A stretch of 64,000 bases of DNA from Sepioteuthis lessoniana (Eukaryota; Mollusca; Cephalopoda; Myopsida; Loliginidae), in assembly GCA_963585895.1 (NCBI GenBank), contig OY757911.1, forward strand, positions 57,916,129 through 57,980,128, read 5' to 3'. This document shows, one piece after another, positions 10,676 to 21,858 of the stretch. The notes under the pieces were generated by a model. It made no database searches. It was given only the letters and a program-made list of their open reading frames with translations, and was not told where the DNA came from. Made by a program: the position numbers and the translations under genes. The first letter of the stretch is position 1; the number at the start of each line of letters is the position of its first letter.

Positions 10676-10925
10676 AGTAATCGGTACAGAGGTGTTGTAT
10701 AGAGGTTCTAGCTGGTCTCCCTGCCTTTGTTCCTCCATGTGAAGGGGTCCACAGGACTATGTCGCTTATGAGTTCGTCCCCACTTCTCCAGCAGTGTCCC
10801 GCATGTCTGGTTCGTCTAACTTGGATGGTTTTCGTGATGTGTGGAATGTGGCCGTACAGCTGCTGTTTTGTGGTGTGATACCTCCAGGACTTGTTCAATA
10901 TTGCTCGTAGCATTAGTCTGTAATT
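10676..10925 (-). mobile_element. RTE-type LINE C-terminal fragment
   Basis: The minus strand at 10913-10676 encodes 'MLRAILNKSWRYHTTKQQLY', 'ITKTIQVRRTRHAGHCWRS' and 'GGTKAGRPARTSIQ', the C-terminal domain common to this RTE-type family. The extreme 3' end with the (CAT)n tail is lost. It is a 5'-truncated copy. Confidence 0.75.
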
Positions 10926-10929
10926 GCAG

Positions 10930-11590
10930 TCATTCTTTTCTTTTTTTGTTTTTTGTTTTGTTTTGTTTTTTAGTGCATAGACTTTTATCTAACGTTTCAT
11001 CTATTTTTACCTCTACTTCTGCTTCAAATAAAACTAATTACATTTCTGATAATAACCTCGATGAAATTATCTCCTTACAGTTAACTCATTATAATTGCAA
11101 AAATGAGATAAGTTTCTCAAGTCGCAAAAAGTGTAGAGCACTCAATTAGACGAAACACTTAAGATTCTTGAGAAGGATAACTGTAAATTAAAAATGTACA
11201 GTTACCTCCCTTGAAAATGTGGTTTTACCATTAATGTTATTTATTAAGTTTCTTTTTGATTTAGCGTAATACTTTAAGTAGAGACAATATGAACTTTGTC
11301 TCTTCCAATGCTCTGTTACTCTACCTCACTAACTTTACACTACGGGAGGTACTCGATGGATACCCCTTTAATTGCAAGGAATCCAATATATATAATAAAA
11401 AAAAAGTAAGGTCAGAGGATGATATTATTTGTTTGCCAACGTTAAACGTGTCGGATTAAAACCTTCCGCTGAATGAGTTAGTTAATAGATGAAACGATAA
11501 AACCAGAATGTTTTTAAACATTCTATTTCCGATGGTAAAATTCTGTTTTAAATTGGTCTGATGGAATCGACGTTATATATATATATATAG

Positions 11591-11638
<48 letters not shown>

Positions 11639-11990
11639 TAACAGTATTAACCTTGTTCTTTCCATCTTTACCTGTTTGATTCACTTATCTCTTGATGTAT
11701 TTATCTTTCTAAGTATATATAAACGATGAAGACGAATTATTTTTAAATTTTTCAGCACCAACCTGACCAACTAAGGTGACAAATTGAAAAAAAACTGTTC
11801 TTTTTTTTATAGTGTTGTGATTTTAAGTAATAATAGATTCAACGATTTTCGGGCATTTTTTATTTTGTATTCCTTTCTTAAGTATCTAAACAAACATCTT
11901 GGAATCTTTAAAATTAACATCGTGATTAATTTCTAAATTATATTTCACCAACTGTTTTTTAAGTTTTCTCTTTAAAAATATTTTATATAT
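10930..11990. other. Unclassified DNA with an (AT)n(GT)n tract
   Basis: No gene recognised. An (AT)n(GT)n microsatellite lies at 11576-11634. Confidence 0.4.
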
Positions 11991-11993
11991 ATA

Positions 11994-12443
11994 TCATCAT
12001 CATCATATCGCGCTGGTAGCACGGATATCCCTGACCCTCTCTCGCCACTCCTCCCTATCGTTCATCGCCCGAGGTAGGTTTTCAGGACAACATCCTGTAT
12101 CCTCACATAGCTGCTGAATGTATGTTCGTGCTGGTCGTCCTGCTTTTGCGCGGCCATGTGTGGGGATCCATAAGAGTACATCTCTTATGAGTACGCCCCT
12201 ACTTCTCCAGCAGTGTCCTGCATGTCTGGTTCTTCTAACTTGAATAGTTTTTGTGATAGGGGGCAGGTGGCCGTACACTTGGTGTCTTGTGGGGTGTTGC
12301 TGCCAGGACTTGTTCAGGATTGCACGCAGCATTCTTGTGTAATTGCCATCTAGCTTCTTCTCCAGCCGTTTTGTTAGCGTCCATGTAGTGCAGCCATATA
12401 GCAGTATCGATGTGACCGCTGCCTGGAAGAAACTGCGTTTCTA
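11994..12443 (-). mobile_element. RTE-type LINE 3' end, well preserved
   Basis: Minus strand 12332-12003 is an open 109-codon segment containing 'MLRAILNKSWQQHPTRHQVY', 'RTRHAGHCWRSRG', 'RAKAGRPARTYIQQLCEDTG' and 'REEWRERVRDIR'. It is followed by a (CAT)n 3' tail at 11994-12006. A further ~110 bp of coding sequence (the region before the C-terminal domain) continues to 12443. By established knowledge these are C-terminal residues of RTE-clade LINE ORF2. The copy is strongly 5'-truncated. Confidence 0.8.
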
Positions 12444-12599
12444 AATTCCATGAATTAAATATATGTATCTAATATATATTTATTTATTATCATTATATGA
12501 GAGCTCGATTCTAGATATTGAGCACACTCCATATTATATTGCACTTGGTTCGACACAAACCCACAAAGGCATTTAGTGACAACCAACACTGTTAGAATA

Positions 12600-12606
12600 T
12601 AATATT

Positions 12607-12663
<57 letters not shown>

Positions 12664-12682
12664 AAGAGAAAGAGAGAGATAC
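12600..12682. repeat. (AT)n(GA)n microsatellite
   Basis: AT run followed by GA/GAAA run. Confidence 0.95.
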
Positions 12683-12855
12683 TCCCCTACCCCCGTAGGG
12701 TTGAGTTCTCTTGCGAATGAAGTAATTGTGTTGCCATTAGCGTTTATTCCAAGTCTCTTCGTATATGAATTGAGGTCTCGGTAGCCGTTAAACGGATGTA
12801 TGTAAACAATATTAATTGTGATTGATAACCGTTTAAAATTTACTTCGCTGCTACT

Positions 12856-12995
12856 GGCTCCTCGTGGCTGAAGGGTTAGAGGCTTGGATTGGCGTTTGAG
12901 TCAAATGGGTATCGATCCCAGCCACGGGAAGCTAATATGTCAAGCCACACTAATGAGTTCTGATAGAACGAAACAGATCAGTCTGTGGATGACTC
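12856..12995 (+). repeat. SINE-B
   Basis: Head 'gtggctgaagggttagagg' (box A) and 'gggtatcgatcccagccac' (box B). The tail 'actaatgagttctgatagaa' runs on into 'cagtctgtgg', shared with the minus-strand copy at 3.6-3.75 kb. Confidence 0.65.
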
Positions 12996-12999
12996 TCTC

Positions 13000-13905
13000 T
13001 ATATATATACATATATATATAAAGAAAGGCTAAGTAAATAGTTCATATTTCGTTTTATGAAGAAACAAAAAAAAATAATACGCCTAATTATCGTTTTTGT
13101 TTTATTTTATTTATCTATTTATTCATTCAATTATTTATTTCTATTCTGAATCGCTTAATTATTACTTTTTCTGGTATTTGACTTCGTCAAACTCGTATTT
13201 AATACCTAATCTGTAATATTTTTGAGAAAGATAACTTTTAAATCATAATTTAGAGTTAGCTCCCTTGATTGTTGTGTTTGCAGATGTTTCTAACTCCAAA
13301 TCATAAAAGGAACGATACGTCCAGAAGGAAAATACTGTGAGATAAGCGTTTGCATGATTTAGACCTGTTATATTGCTTATCTGCAATACAGCATATAGAC
13401 TTCAATTTATTTTTCCTCAATCGGTAACAAATGTCTTTGTTGCAGAGTTATCACCTCATAACTATTCCTAAAAATAATCAACCGATCAAAAGACAATAAA
13501 ATGCTCCTGCTTATACAGCGAATCTTTCAAAAATCAAGTGGTAAATTTAGCACTTTTTCTTTTTCCCTGTCGATCGCTGTTGAGGTTGTATGATAAACAT
13601 TTCTTTAGTTTTAGATAAATCAACTCAGAACACATATATAAGAATATTCCAGAATAAAATATCAAAATTTCACTTACATAGAATTTATACTCTTATATTT
13701 TTAAACCAATCAGCAAAAGACACGTAGAATAGAAATCTCTTCAAAAACTGGATCAAAAACGAACTTGTAGAAAAATTTGTCACAGAAACAAAAATAGTAA
13801 GGTTCCAAAATAAATAAGTAATTTCTGTGAATCTGATCAGTTAAAACAGGTCATGGGTTGCGTTTTCGCTGACGTCTGCGCATTTGAACTTTATTTGACC
13901 AGTAA
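13000..13905. other. Unclassified AT-rich DNA
   Basis: No coding signal or known repeat recognised. Confidence 0.35.
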
Positions 13906-13912
13906 AAAAGTA

Positions 13913-14165
13913 AACGTTGGTGACCTTAGTCGAGTGTTACCCGAAGGGTCACTTTTCAATAACTACAACAACCAGGTGTAGAGGAATGCGCTTCTCTATA
14001 CCCTAGATTGCTCCACTTTACTCTTAAACCGTACCTTCTAATGCTGGGTGTTAAGCAGGGCGGCATCAAATACCATTTTTTGAGTCTTTAGTATGACTCA
14101 ACCTGGGATTGAACCCCGGTCTCCCGCACCATCGGTGAACACTTAACTCATTAGGCCAATTAAAC
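13913..14165 (-). repeat. SINE-A, full length
   Basis: Reverse-oriented SINE-A. Box B is 'gggttcaatcccaggttg' (one base changed from the other copies), and the 3' terminus is 'ctcgactaaggtcaccaacg'. Confidence 0.7.
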
Positions 14166-14169
14166 TTAA

Positions 14170-15855
14170 AATACTTTACTTTATCCAATTTTACTTTACC
14201 CAAAAGTATACATAGCGAACTTTTTTATTTCAATGCAGAGAGACCGATAGATGAGCAGTCAGGCACATCACTACACGATAGTTTGACGCCAGGTGACCCA
14301 CTAATATACACGACGGTTTGGAGAGTTGGCCGAAAAACTCATACATACCAGGTCACACGCATATACATACACTTAGACATGTATGTAATCACAAGCCCAT
14401 CTAATCTTTTTTAGTTCGAACATACACACATATACACACATATACACACGCTTAATTTAACAGACAATATTCATGTTTTACACACACACATAAACACCTT
14501 TGCCATTGTCGAGGTGATAGAAAATATAAAGCTGTTTTTATTCAAGGTTCTTGTTTTTTATCAAATTTCTCGTGTCTACTTTGCTCGTGCAAATTTGTGT
14601 TGTATTATTGTGAAAGTAACACCCGAAATTTTACTTTTCGCAGAATCTCGGGAAATCCAATTCCTCCGCAAGGTTAGGACGTAATTTTTTCTCTCTAGTT
14701 AAGGATTAAGGTTTTTATCCACAGACTTGCTTTTTATATTGAACATTATTTTTACAATGTTCTAGACATATATGATAGTCCGCTAAGTTAATAGTATCTC
14801 TTGCGAAAAGTTTTATGTGGCTCAATCACATCTTGCACTTTTATACATGAACATTAATAAAACTTTGTAAAATACTGTACAATTTTTATTTATTAGATTT
14901 TTTTTCTTGTAATATAAACTATCTTGTCCATGAGTTATTTTGCCTTTTAGAGTTTTTACAAAACTTTATTTGTTTTAGCAAGTCATTAATATTTGTTATA
15001 TTACTGTTTATAATCTCATTGAAGACTTCATTTATACACTTAAGTCCACGCGGGAAAACCATATATTCATGTTCTGTTTTGCGTGTTGTCTGTCATCTCA
15101 TGTATTCTTTCCAAGCCAATATAAATTGCCAAATCTACTCACGTTCAGAAAAAGAATTTCTTGTGTTCTTTCAAGTGAGTTAATTTTCTATAATCTCGGT
15201 CACCCATATACAATAATAATCTTTAGAAACAAACCTATTAATATTTAACTAACGTTTCAAAGAAATATCTATACATGTATATATAATTTTATACATATTT
15301 CCACTTTTCAGCTTTTGATTTTGAATTTAAAACGACTAACATATCGTAGTACATTTCATTATTCTATTATAATGGAATTTCCATTTATAAAGAATTTTTT
15401 ATTTGTTGATTTGGAATATGTAATTCCAGAAGAGCAAAAAACTGCAAAGGAAATACATATGAGTCCAGAGAAATGCTTTAAAAAGCTCATATCTAAATAC
15501 GGGAAAAAACTAAAAAAATAAGAATTAAAATGTAATGCCAAAAATAATTTTTCAGGAAAAAAGAAAAATATTATGACTGAGGCCTTCAAAGCACCTGATG
15601 TAAAACATAGTAATTGTTTTTTTAACGGAAACGGGACGAATTTGTTTGTATTTTCTTTATATGGCGCCAGTTAAATATTTACCAAACGACGTCGGAAAGC
15701 GAAAGTTGATTATCCTGTTCCTCTTTACCGTGTGGCTTTGGCTATGCAAAATATCAAAATATATTAGTTGAAGTTTTTCAAGATCCTCTCAGCCGAAAGA
15801 TACTGCAACGACAGCAAATTTTGCTATTCCTTTTAATGTTAGTTGGAGTTTTAGA
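14170..15855. other. Unclassified DNA
   Basis: Contains CA-rich patches at about 14420-14490. A 68-codon open stretch at 15315-15521 reads 'MEFPFIKNFLFVDLEYVIP' with a lysine-rich end. I recognise no family and do not call a gene. Confidence 0.3.
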
Positions 15856-15856
<1 letters not shown>

Positions 15857-15902
<46 letters not shown>

Positions 15903-15950
15903 AAGGGAACCTCTTGGTCACCCTCGACTACAGTCACCAATTTTACTTTC
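15857..15950 (+). repeat. (AT)n tract and SINE-A 3' end
   Basis: The AT run at 15857-15901 is followed by 'ggtcaccctcgactacagtc', the SINE-A 3' terminus. Only the last ~45 bp of the SINE remain. The order (AT before the SINE end) is the reverse of the 3.5- and 43.3-kb loci. Confidence 0.5.
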
Positions 15951-16224
15951 AGAGAGATAGATAGGTATGATTCGTAAATAAATGGTTAGTAGGTAACAAC
16001 ATTATTTAACGTGTTGTTAGACGTCATTTGTTTGCACACGGGTGAAATGGTTCCGAGTGTTTCTCTCTAGCACGAACAGTTCTATTTATTTCTAACCATT
16101 TGTTTGCTCAAATTATAACGCTTTAAAGTATTGCTGTTTAACATTTGTGACTCCAACCTCCTCGCTATCTATTGTTGATGCCATCCCATTTCGCGCTTTT
16201 TCTTCAACACCGCTTTTACCAAAT

Positions 16225-16580
16225 TTAAATTGCCCAGTCGGCTGGGGCTGTAGAATACACAAAAGGTTTCTCTGCTAAGAGATAAGACCCCGCGATGAGT
16301 GTCTCGGATATGGTACTAACCAATCTGATGGTGAAGTTGCAGCAATGCTGAAGCATTGGGAATGCAAAGTAACCTTTAATTGCCGTCGTTCAAACGTCCA
16401 CTCTGGCCCAGACGGGTAGCATCCTATCAGATGATAGCCCTCTCGTATCTATCTATGGGTGGAATAGAGCTTAACTGTGTACTTATGTTAAACTGAATTG
16501 TTTGAAATAGAACTGTTTTATCATTTAACTGTTTGTAAACTAGAACTATATTGATACTAAACTGAATTGTTTTGAATTAA
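16225..16580 (-). repeat. Repeat E core plus tandem units
   Basis: Reverse-oriented: 'cagtcggctggggctgtag', the core to about 16460, then two ~65-bp units with 'aactgaattgtttgaaatag'. A short SINE-C tail-like stretch follows at 16580-16612. Confidence 0.6.
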
Positions 16581-16664
16581 ATTGATACGTCATAAAATAA
16601 AACAACCAACCAACCTCATTTAAACTTTTCATTAATCATCAGGCATCATTCGCATCAATGAAGG

Positions 16665-16925
16665 CTCTTGTGACGTAGCGATAATCGTTGTAAGAAATGG
16701 ACGTGTCAACCTGGGTTCAAATCCTGAACGACGTTGTTTGTGTTTCACTTCAAGTCATTGCCCATGGATTTTGGAAAAACATGAATATTTCTCTTCACTC
16801 GTTAGCAATGAGCAAATTTGTAAATAGGCCCTTGGTACTGCAACCGGTCTAAAATGAAAACTCTGAATACAATCCACAAGTAATACATCTAAAAACTGAC
16901 CTTATGTCACATTCTTCCAGTTACA
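16665..16925 (+). repeat. SINE-D, full length
   Basis: The tRNA-like head has 'gtgacgtagcgataatcg' (box A region) and 'cctgggttcaaatcctgaac' (box B). The body and 3' end ('cttatgtcacattcttccag') align by eye with the copy at 6.9-7.2 kb. Confidence 0.65.
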
Positions 16926-16929
16926 GAGG

Positions 16930-17500
16930 GGTTTAATACATGCTTTTATCAATTAACTTCAATATTTCTCACCTTTTGTGGAAGTTGACCTCAATAGTTT
17001 CTTCCTTGGTAAAGGTTTCTAAGACTGCTTTCTGTTTTTGCTTCATATTCATTGTTATGCAACACCTGGAAATTTATACTCTAATGTCACTTATGCTGAA
17101 TGAATTTATTGTATTGGGTGGAAATATGCAATGATCTCTATACAAAACATTATACATACTTCTTTGTTTGTCTGTGGATATTTAACTTCAGCACATATCA
17201 TGCATATTTTTTCCGTATATTTGGCTACTAAATTTGTTGTGTTTTTGTCGATTTACTTTTTCTCTAAATTATTTTAACCAACATTAAAACTGGGAAAAAA
17301 TACAGATTGTCGTTCATATTTTTTGCTATTTTTTTCATCTATATTTTACGACGTTTTAGCAGAACACTTTCCGGTCTTCTTAAGGACACACTGGATTTAT
17401 TCACCCGGTAGCAATCCAATACTCAAATCTTCAATGGAATTTAAAAATAAATACGATGCAATTTTTTTTTTCTTTTTTTTTTTTTTGCAATGGTTTGACA
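16930..17500. other. Unclassified DNA with a long polypyrimidine tract
   Basis: No repeat family recognised. A T-rich tract at 17461-17487 precedes the possible exon described next. Confidence 0.35.
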
Positions 17501-17501
17501 G

Positions 17502-17611
17502 AAACGTCAATGTTCATGGCAGCAAAGAATCACGTTTACATGGAATTGTTTCCATGATTCCATATAAAAATCATTTTCGAACGCCACCAGAAGCACGCTG
17601 GATTGTATACG
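17502..17611 (+). CDS. Possible exon of a glycosyltransferase family 10 (fucosyltransferase-like) gene
   Basis: An open reading frame at 17323-17688 contains one stretch that reads like conserved protein: 'SRLHGIVSMIPYKNHF' followed by 'RTPPEARWIVYG'. From memory this resembles the N-terminal GT10 region of alpha-1,3-fucosyltransferases, where an RPxQRW-like motif precedes 'ESP'. A long T-tract ending in an AG at 17500-17501 could be a splice acceptor, and 'ACG|GTTTAA' at 17611 a weak donor; the 'ESP' motif would then lie in the next exon. No neighbouring exon was found in the window. It may equally be an exon fragment, a pseudogene or a chance reading. Confidence 0.28.
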
Positions 17612-17689
17612 GTTTAAACGTCGAAAAAATTATACTGATTAAATATCTAAAAAAAAGAAAAATATACCAAGGGATAGAGTTCAGCTAAC

Positions 17690-18500
17690 TAAAATATCAA
17701 TTACAAAACTATTCAAGAAAACTGCATAAAGCACTATATATAATTTAACGGTAAGCTAACTGGTATCATAGCTCCGTACAGCAGAAGAGGGGTTTGATTT
17801 TCCCTGGTTATTTAAAAAAATTGACCACATAAACTAAACTCGGCATTTTTTTAAAGATTAAAGTTGTCTCCCTTAGGATTGAATCATTGTTATTTCCCTT
17901 TAAATCAAATTTGCACAATTTAAACAATTTGTCAAAAAGTTATGTCCCTTGCCTAAATGAGTTAACACAAAAATATAGGCCTGAGAGTGTATTAGATAAT
18001 ATTCAGTAATTGAAATAACTTGGATCGCAATTTTTTTTCACCTACAATATTCTCAAAGAGTAAATAAAATCTTATGTTCGGATTAAACATCTTTTAAATC
18101 TTATTAAATTAGCAGTATTTCGTCGTATGAATAAAGATTCATCAAACTCACACAGTGTTTTATAAAGAAACATTGAAGAAACAATTTACATAAACACTTC
18201 TGATTTTTAATCATAGACACTTTTTATTTAATGAATCTTAAATGAATCTTAATTTTATGCAATTCAAAAACTTAGTTTTGTATGTTTTTGTGAGAAAGTT
18301 AAATAAGAATAAAATCAACAGGAGGAAAAAATTCAACTTCGTCTCTAAATTTGTGCTTTTTCCACAGTGATATGGGTATCGAAAAATGAATTAAGATTTT
18401 AAAAGATTAGTTAGCACTTCATTTTTTCTCTCCATTCGTAGGTTCACGTTAATCTATACTACGAAAAAATAGATAATTTAATTATGTAAAGATGAGACGC
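17690..18500. other. Unclassified AT-rich DNA
   Basis: No coding signal or known repeat recognised. Confidence 0.35.

Positions 18501-18502
<2 letters not shown>

Positions 18503-18553
<51 letters not shown>
18503..18553. repeat. (AT)n microsatellite
   Basis: Uninterrupted AT run. Confidence 0.95.
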
Positions 18554-18555
<2 letters not shown>

Positions 18556-18787
18556 TGTCTCAGAAAAGATGTATCATGAAAATACACGATTTTTGCTAAT
18601 ATCATAATACCTGTCAACTCTGGGTTCAATAGAATTGTCTGAACTTTTATTAGTCATCTCAAATCTTTAGAGTGAACTCACTCATGAGTCAAGTTTTTGC
18701 TCTTGTGGTTCTTCAAAAGACGGGTTTTTAAAATATGAATAAATAGTTTCTATGAAGAAGCAACACACTGGGAAACCTTTCATATTT

Positions 18788-18976
18788 AAACTACGGAGGA
18801 GTCTTCTGGCGTAATGGTTAAAGTACTGGCCTGGGGCATCTGAGTAATTGAATTTGAACCCTAGTCGCGTATATCGGGAAGAAGTATTAACCACTTTATC
18901 TCTCAGCTATGACTTCTACAAGGATGACTTTGGCATAAAATTATCCTTGAAGGCTGACATGTAATTAAACAAAGAC
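18788..18976 (+). repeat. SINE-C
   Basis: Head 'ggcgtaatggttaaagtactg' (box A) and 'gaatttgaaccctagtcgcg' (box B), body 'taaccactttatc', tail 'tggcataaaattatcc' and 'catgtaattaaacaaag'. Somewhat shortened in the middle. Confidence 0.6.
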
Positions 18977-19249
18977 ACCAAACTTACGAATAAGAATTCA
19001 GCCATAAAAACTTTAAATTTGTAATGATCTAAAATAATAAATGTTAAGCAAAAAGAATTTTGATAAAATGCAGCACAATAAAATGAAGTCCCCATTACAA
19101 CTAATAGGATCAACTCTCTTTTAAATTTGAGATTTTCATTCTTTCTATTCTTGAAGAAATATCAACGTGTTACGAGTTAGAAAAATAAGTTTACATAATG
19201 GAAACCTAGACTTTTCTAAAATTTGTGCTATACATAATAGTCCTTGCTG

Positions 19250-19302
<53 letters not shown>

Positions 19303-19317
19303 TGTGTGCGCGCGTGT
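19250..19317. repeat. (AT)n(GT/GC)n microsatellite
   Basis: AT run followed by a mixed gtgtgcgcgc run. Confidence 0.95.
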
Positions 19318-19580
19318 GTTGATTTCTTTGTTTAATAGTATGTTAAACTTCCAACCTTCGTTTGTTATTTAATCCCAAAGTTATCCTTAAGAATAAGAGA
19401 CTTGCCTAGGGCGATGAACGATAGGGAGGAGTGGCGAGAGAGGGTCAGGGATATCCGTGCTGCCAGCACGATATGATGATGATGATGATGATTAGCCCGA
19501 AAGGAAATATCATAGCGTGACTGGAGACCAAAGTCACTAAAGCAGTCCAACACTTGTGAGCATTAAGCCAGGGTGATTCC
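19318..19580 (-). repeat. SINE-C with its middle replaced by an RTE 3' end
   Basis: Minus-strand SINE-C tail at 19318-19395 and head at 19494-19580 (box B 'ggtctccagtcacgctatg'). The ~95 bp that normally join them are absent, and an RTE-type LINE 3' end of opposite orientation sits at 19404-19492. Confidence 0.6.
19404..19492 (+). mobile_element. RTE-type LINE extreme 3' end
   Basis: Reads 'ggcgatgaacgatagggagg', 'agagagggtcagggatatcc' and 'gcacgatatgatgatgatga', the last ~75 coding bases plus (ATG)n tail. It is very similar to the copy at 21.62-21.70 kb. Confidence 0.75.
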
Positions 19581-19867
19581 TCTTTGTGTGTGTGTATGTG
19601 TGTGTATGTGTATGTGTGTGTATTATCTAAGTTTCTTTATCATCGGTATATAATGAAGTTTGCTATATTTTTTAATAGAGAGTGTTCAGTATCGATAATT
19701 GTACACATATACCTGTTAAAATTGTGTATGCAGAGAAAACGGCGTTTGGTGGTTGTAAGTTTCTCACCTCTGCTTGTTATGAAGATTACAAGTGTTAGAA
19801 CCTAAAAGTCAAGTACCGTTGATTCTGTTTCTACGATATCCTACCTTTATATATATATATATATATA

Positions 19868-20698
19868 ATGGTCGGTCTGAGTCAGCAAGGAGCCAGGACA
19901 AGGTGGGAGGATGTAGAGAAAAAAAGGGTAACATGGTCAGATTGTTGGCGGCCGGATTTCAACGAGATTCGATTCCTCATTAAATCAGTGTATGATGTGT
20001 TACCGAGCCCAACGAACCTGAACATATGGGGGAAGATAGAGACCCCCAATTGTCAACTATGTGCTAGGAAAGGATCTTTACAACATATCCTTAGTAGTTG
20101 CCCAAAAGCTTTGGGTGATGGACGGTACCGTTGGCGTCACGATCAAGTACTCAAGGTAATTGCAAATGAGGTGACTAAAGCTATGAGGGCTAGTAAACAT
20201 CAACCTGGAAAATTGAAGCAGATCAATTTCGTAAAAGCAGGAGTGAAGATACAGAGGAAGAGGAGAGAGAAAAGGAACTTATCTTCCGCGGACGATTGGC
20301 AGTTGACAGTGGATCTGGAGACTCAGCTGAAGTTCCCCAGTCACATAGCTGTAACATCGCTAAGACCGGACCTGATATTGCACTCTGATAACACAAAGCA
20401 GTGCATTATTTGGGAGCTGACTGTGTCATGGGAGGAATATATTACTCTCGCTAATGAGAGGAAGAGGTCTAAATACCAAGAACTGGTCGAGCAATGTCAA
20501 CGAAAGTCATGGAAGATTCATTATGACCCCGTAGAAGTTGGTTGCAGGGGCTTTGCTGGACAGTCTTTGGGCAGAGCCCGAGCAAAAATTGGTATAGTCG
20601 GGGCAGCTAGAGTGAGAGCGCTGAAGGACATTACCAACACAGTTCTGAAGGCGTCAAAGTGGATTTGGCTTAAGAGATCAGCGCCATGGAAGAAATAA
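19868..20698 (+). CDS. C-terminal ORF of a LINE with a CCHC and restriction-like endonuclease signature
   Basis: This is an uninterrupted 276-codon reading frame starting directly after an (AT)n run, so the element is 5'-truncated and lacks its reverse transcriptase. Residues 62-78 form C-x2-C-x7-H-x4-C ('CQLCARKGSLQHILSSC'). Residues 166-168 are 'RPD', followed after a spacer by 'ELTVSWEE' (E183), then 'ANERKRSKY' and 'PVEVGCRGF' (221-229). By established knowledge, CCHC followed by RPD-x(n)-D/E marks the C-terminus of LINEs with a restriction-like endonuclease (R2/R4/NeSL/Hero group). I cannot place the clade. The intact frame suggests a young insertion. It is unlikely to be a host gene. 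Confidence 0.65.
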   Translation: MVGLSQQGARTRWEDVEKKRVTWSDCWRPDFNEIRFLIKSVYDVLPSPTNLNIWGKIETPNCQLCARKGSLQHILSSCPKALGDGRYRWRHDQVLKVIANEVTKAMRASKHQPGKLKQINFVKAGVKIQRKRREKRNLSSADDWQLTVDLETQLKFPSHIAVTSLRPDLILHSDNTKQCIIWELTVSWEEYITLANERKRSKYQELVEQCQRKSWKIHYDPVEVGCRGFAGQSLGRARAKIGIVGAARVRALKDITNTVLKASKWIWLKRSAPWKK

Positions 20699-21355
20699 AG
20701 AGGACGTTGGAGGAGCCCAAAGAATTACAACTAGGAGACACATTACAAACCATAAATGTATAATGAGTTAATACTAAGTTAGGATAGTCGGAATGTCAGG
20801 GGGAGGGGTTGAGAATAATTAGCGGTTGGGTGGAGGGATGGACATTTTATTTTATTTTATTTATTTATTTTTTTAATAATCCGTTTTTTTTGTTTTTTTT
20901 TTTGTTTTGTTTTTTATCCTCGTATACTGGTTATGGTCCGCTACAATTTAAGGTAATAATTATTTGCCAGCGGTCACGAGCAGTTTTAGTTAATTGATTG
21001 AAACCTAATTGCAAATAGTTCATGGGACGAAGGTGGGGCTGGAGATAGGTTTGAAATAGTAATAAATTAGAATGTAAGGAGTTGAATAGAGTAGCGTTTT
21101 TTTTTTGTTTGTTTGTTTTTTAAGGGATATGCATTAGATTGGTAATATGAGCATAGGTTAATGATAAACGGGGAGGAAAAATTTTGGCAAAAAGCATGAG
21201 TTAATATGTAGCAAATAATCTCGTGAGCCAAATAAACGGGATTATTATTTTTATTTATTTATTTTTATTTATTTTTTTTTTTTGCGAATAGGGGTATAAA
21301 GTAAAAGTTAAAGACTGACTGAATAGTTTTGAGCGGGGGATTAATTCATGCTAGT
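20699..21355 (+). mobile_element. Probable 3' UTR of the preceding LINE
   Basis: Non-coding, with several T-rich and TTTA-rich runs (about 20846-20910, 21095-21123, 21244-21283). No other family is recognised between the ORF and the RTE fragment. Assignment is by position only. Confidence 0.4.
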
Positions 21356-21704
21356 TTAGAAGTGCTGCGTGCAATCCTGAACAAGTCCTGGCAGCAACAC
21401 CCCACAAGACACCAACTATACGGCCACCTGCCCCCTATCACGAAAACTATTTAAGTTAGACGAACCAGACATGCAGGACACTGCTGGAGAAGCAGAGATG
21501 AACTCATAAGAGATGTACTCTTATGGATCCCCACACATGGCCGCGCAAAAGCAGGACGACCAGCTCGAACGTACATTCAGCAGCTATGTGAGGATACAGG
21601 TTGTTGTCCTGAAGACCTACCTAGGGCGATGAACGATAGGGAGGAGTGGCGAGAGAGGGTCAGGGATATCCGTGCTGCCAGCACGATATGATGATGATGA
21701 GTAT
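21356..21704 (+). mobile_element. RTE-type LINE 3' end
   Basis: Encodes the C-terminal domain ('LLWIPTHGRAKAGRPARTYI' region) and ends with 'gcacgatatgatgatgatga'. A stretch similar to 'gcgggggatt' lies on both sides (about 21336 and 21717), which hints that it inserted into one older sequence, perhaps the LINE 3' UTR before it. Confidence 0.7.
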
Positions 21705-21797
21705 AGGACAGATTTGGCGGGGGATTCGTGTAAGTCTAGTGAAGTGTAAATCATGGACACGGACGAGTATTAAAATAACATCTTACCTCGATACCGA

Positions 21798-21858
21798 TTC
21801 CGGAAGTAGCCGGGCAATATTTATTGTAATAAAAGTTTACAAATGTGGCACGAGGCCT
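21798..21858 (-). repeat. Conserved 3' terminus of copy A
   Basis: 61 bp with the same two outer blocks as copy B: 'TTCCGGAAGTAGCCGGGCAA' and 'GGCACGAGGCCT'. The AT-rich middle is diverged but can still form a weak hairpin ('tattgtaa' with 'tttaca'). It is probably the element's 3' end or its shared target sequence. Confidence 0.7.
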
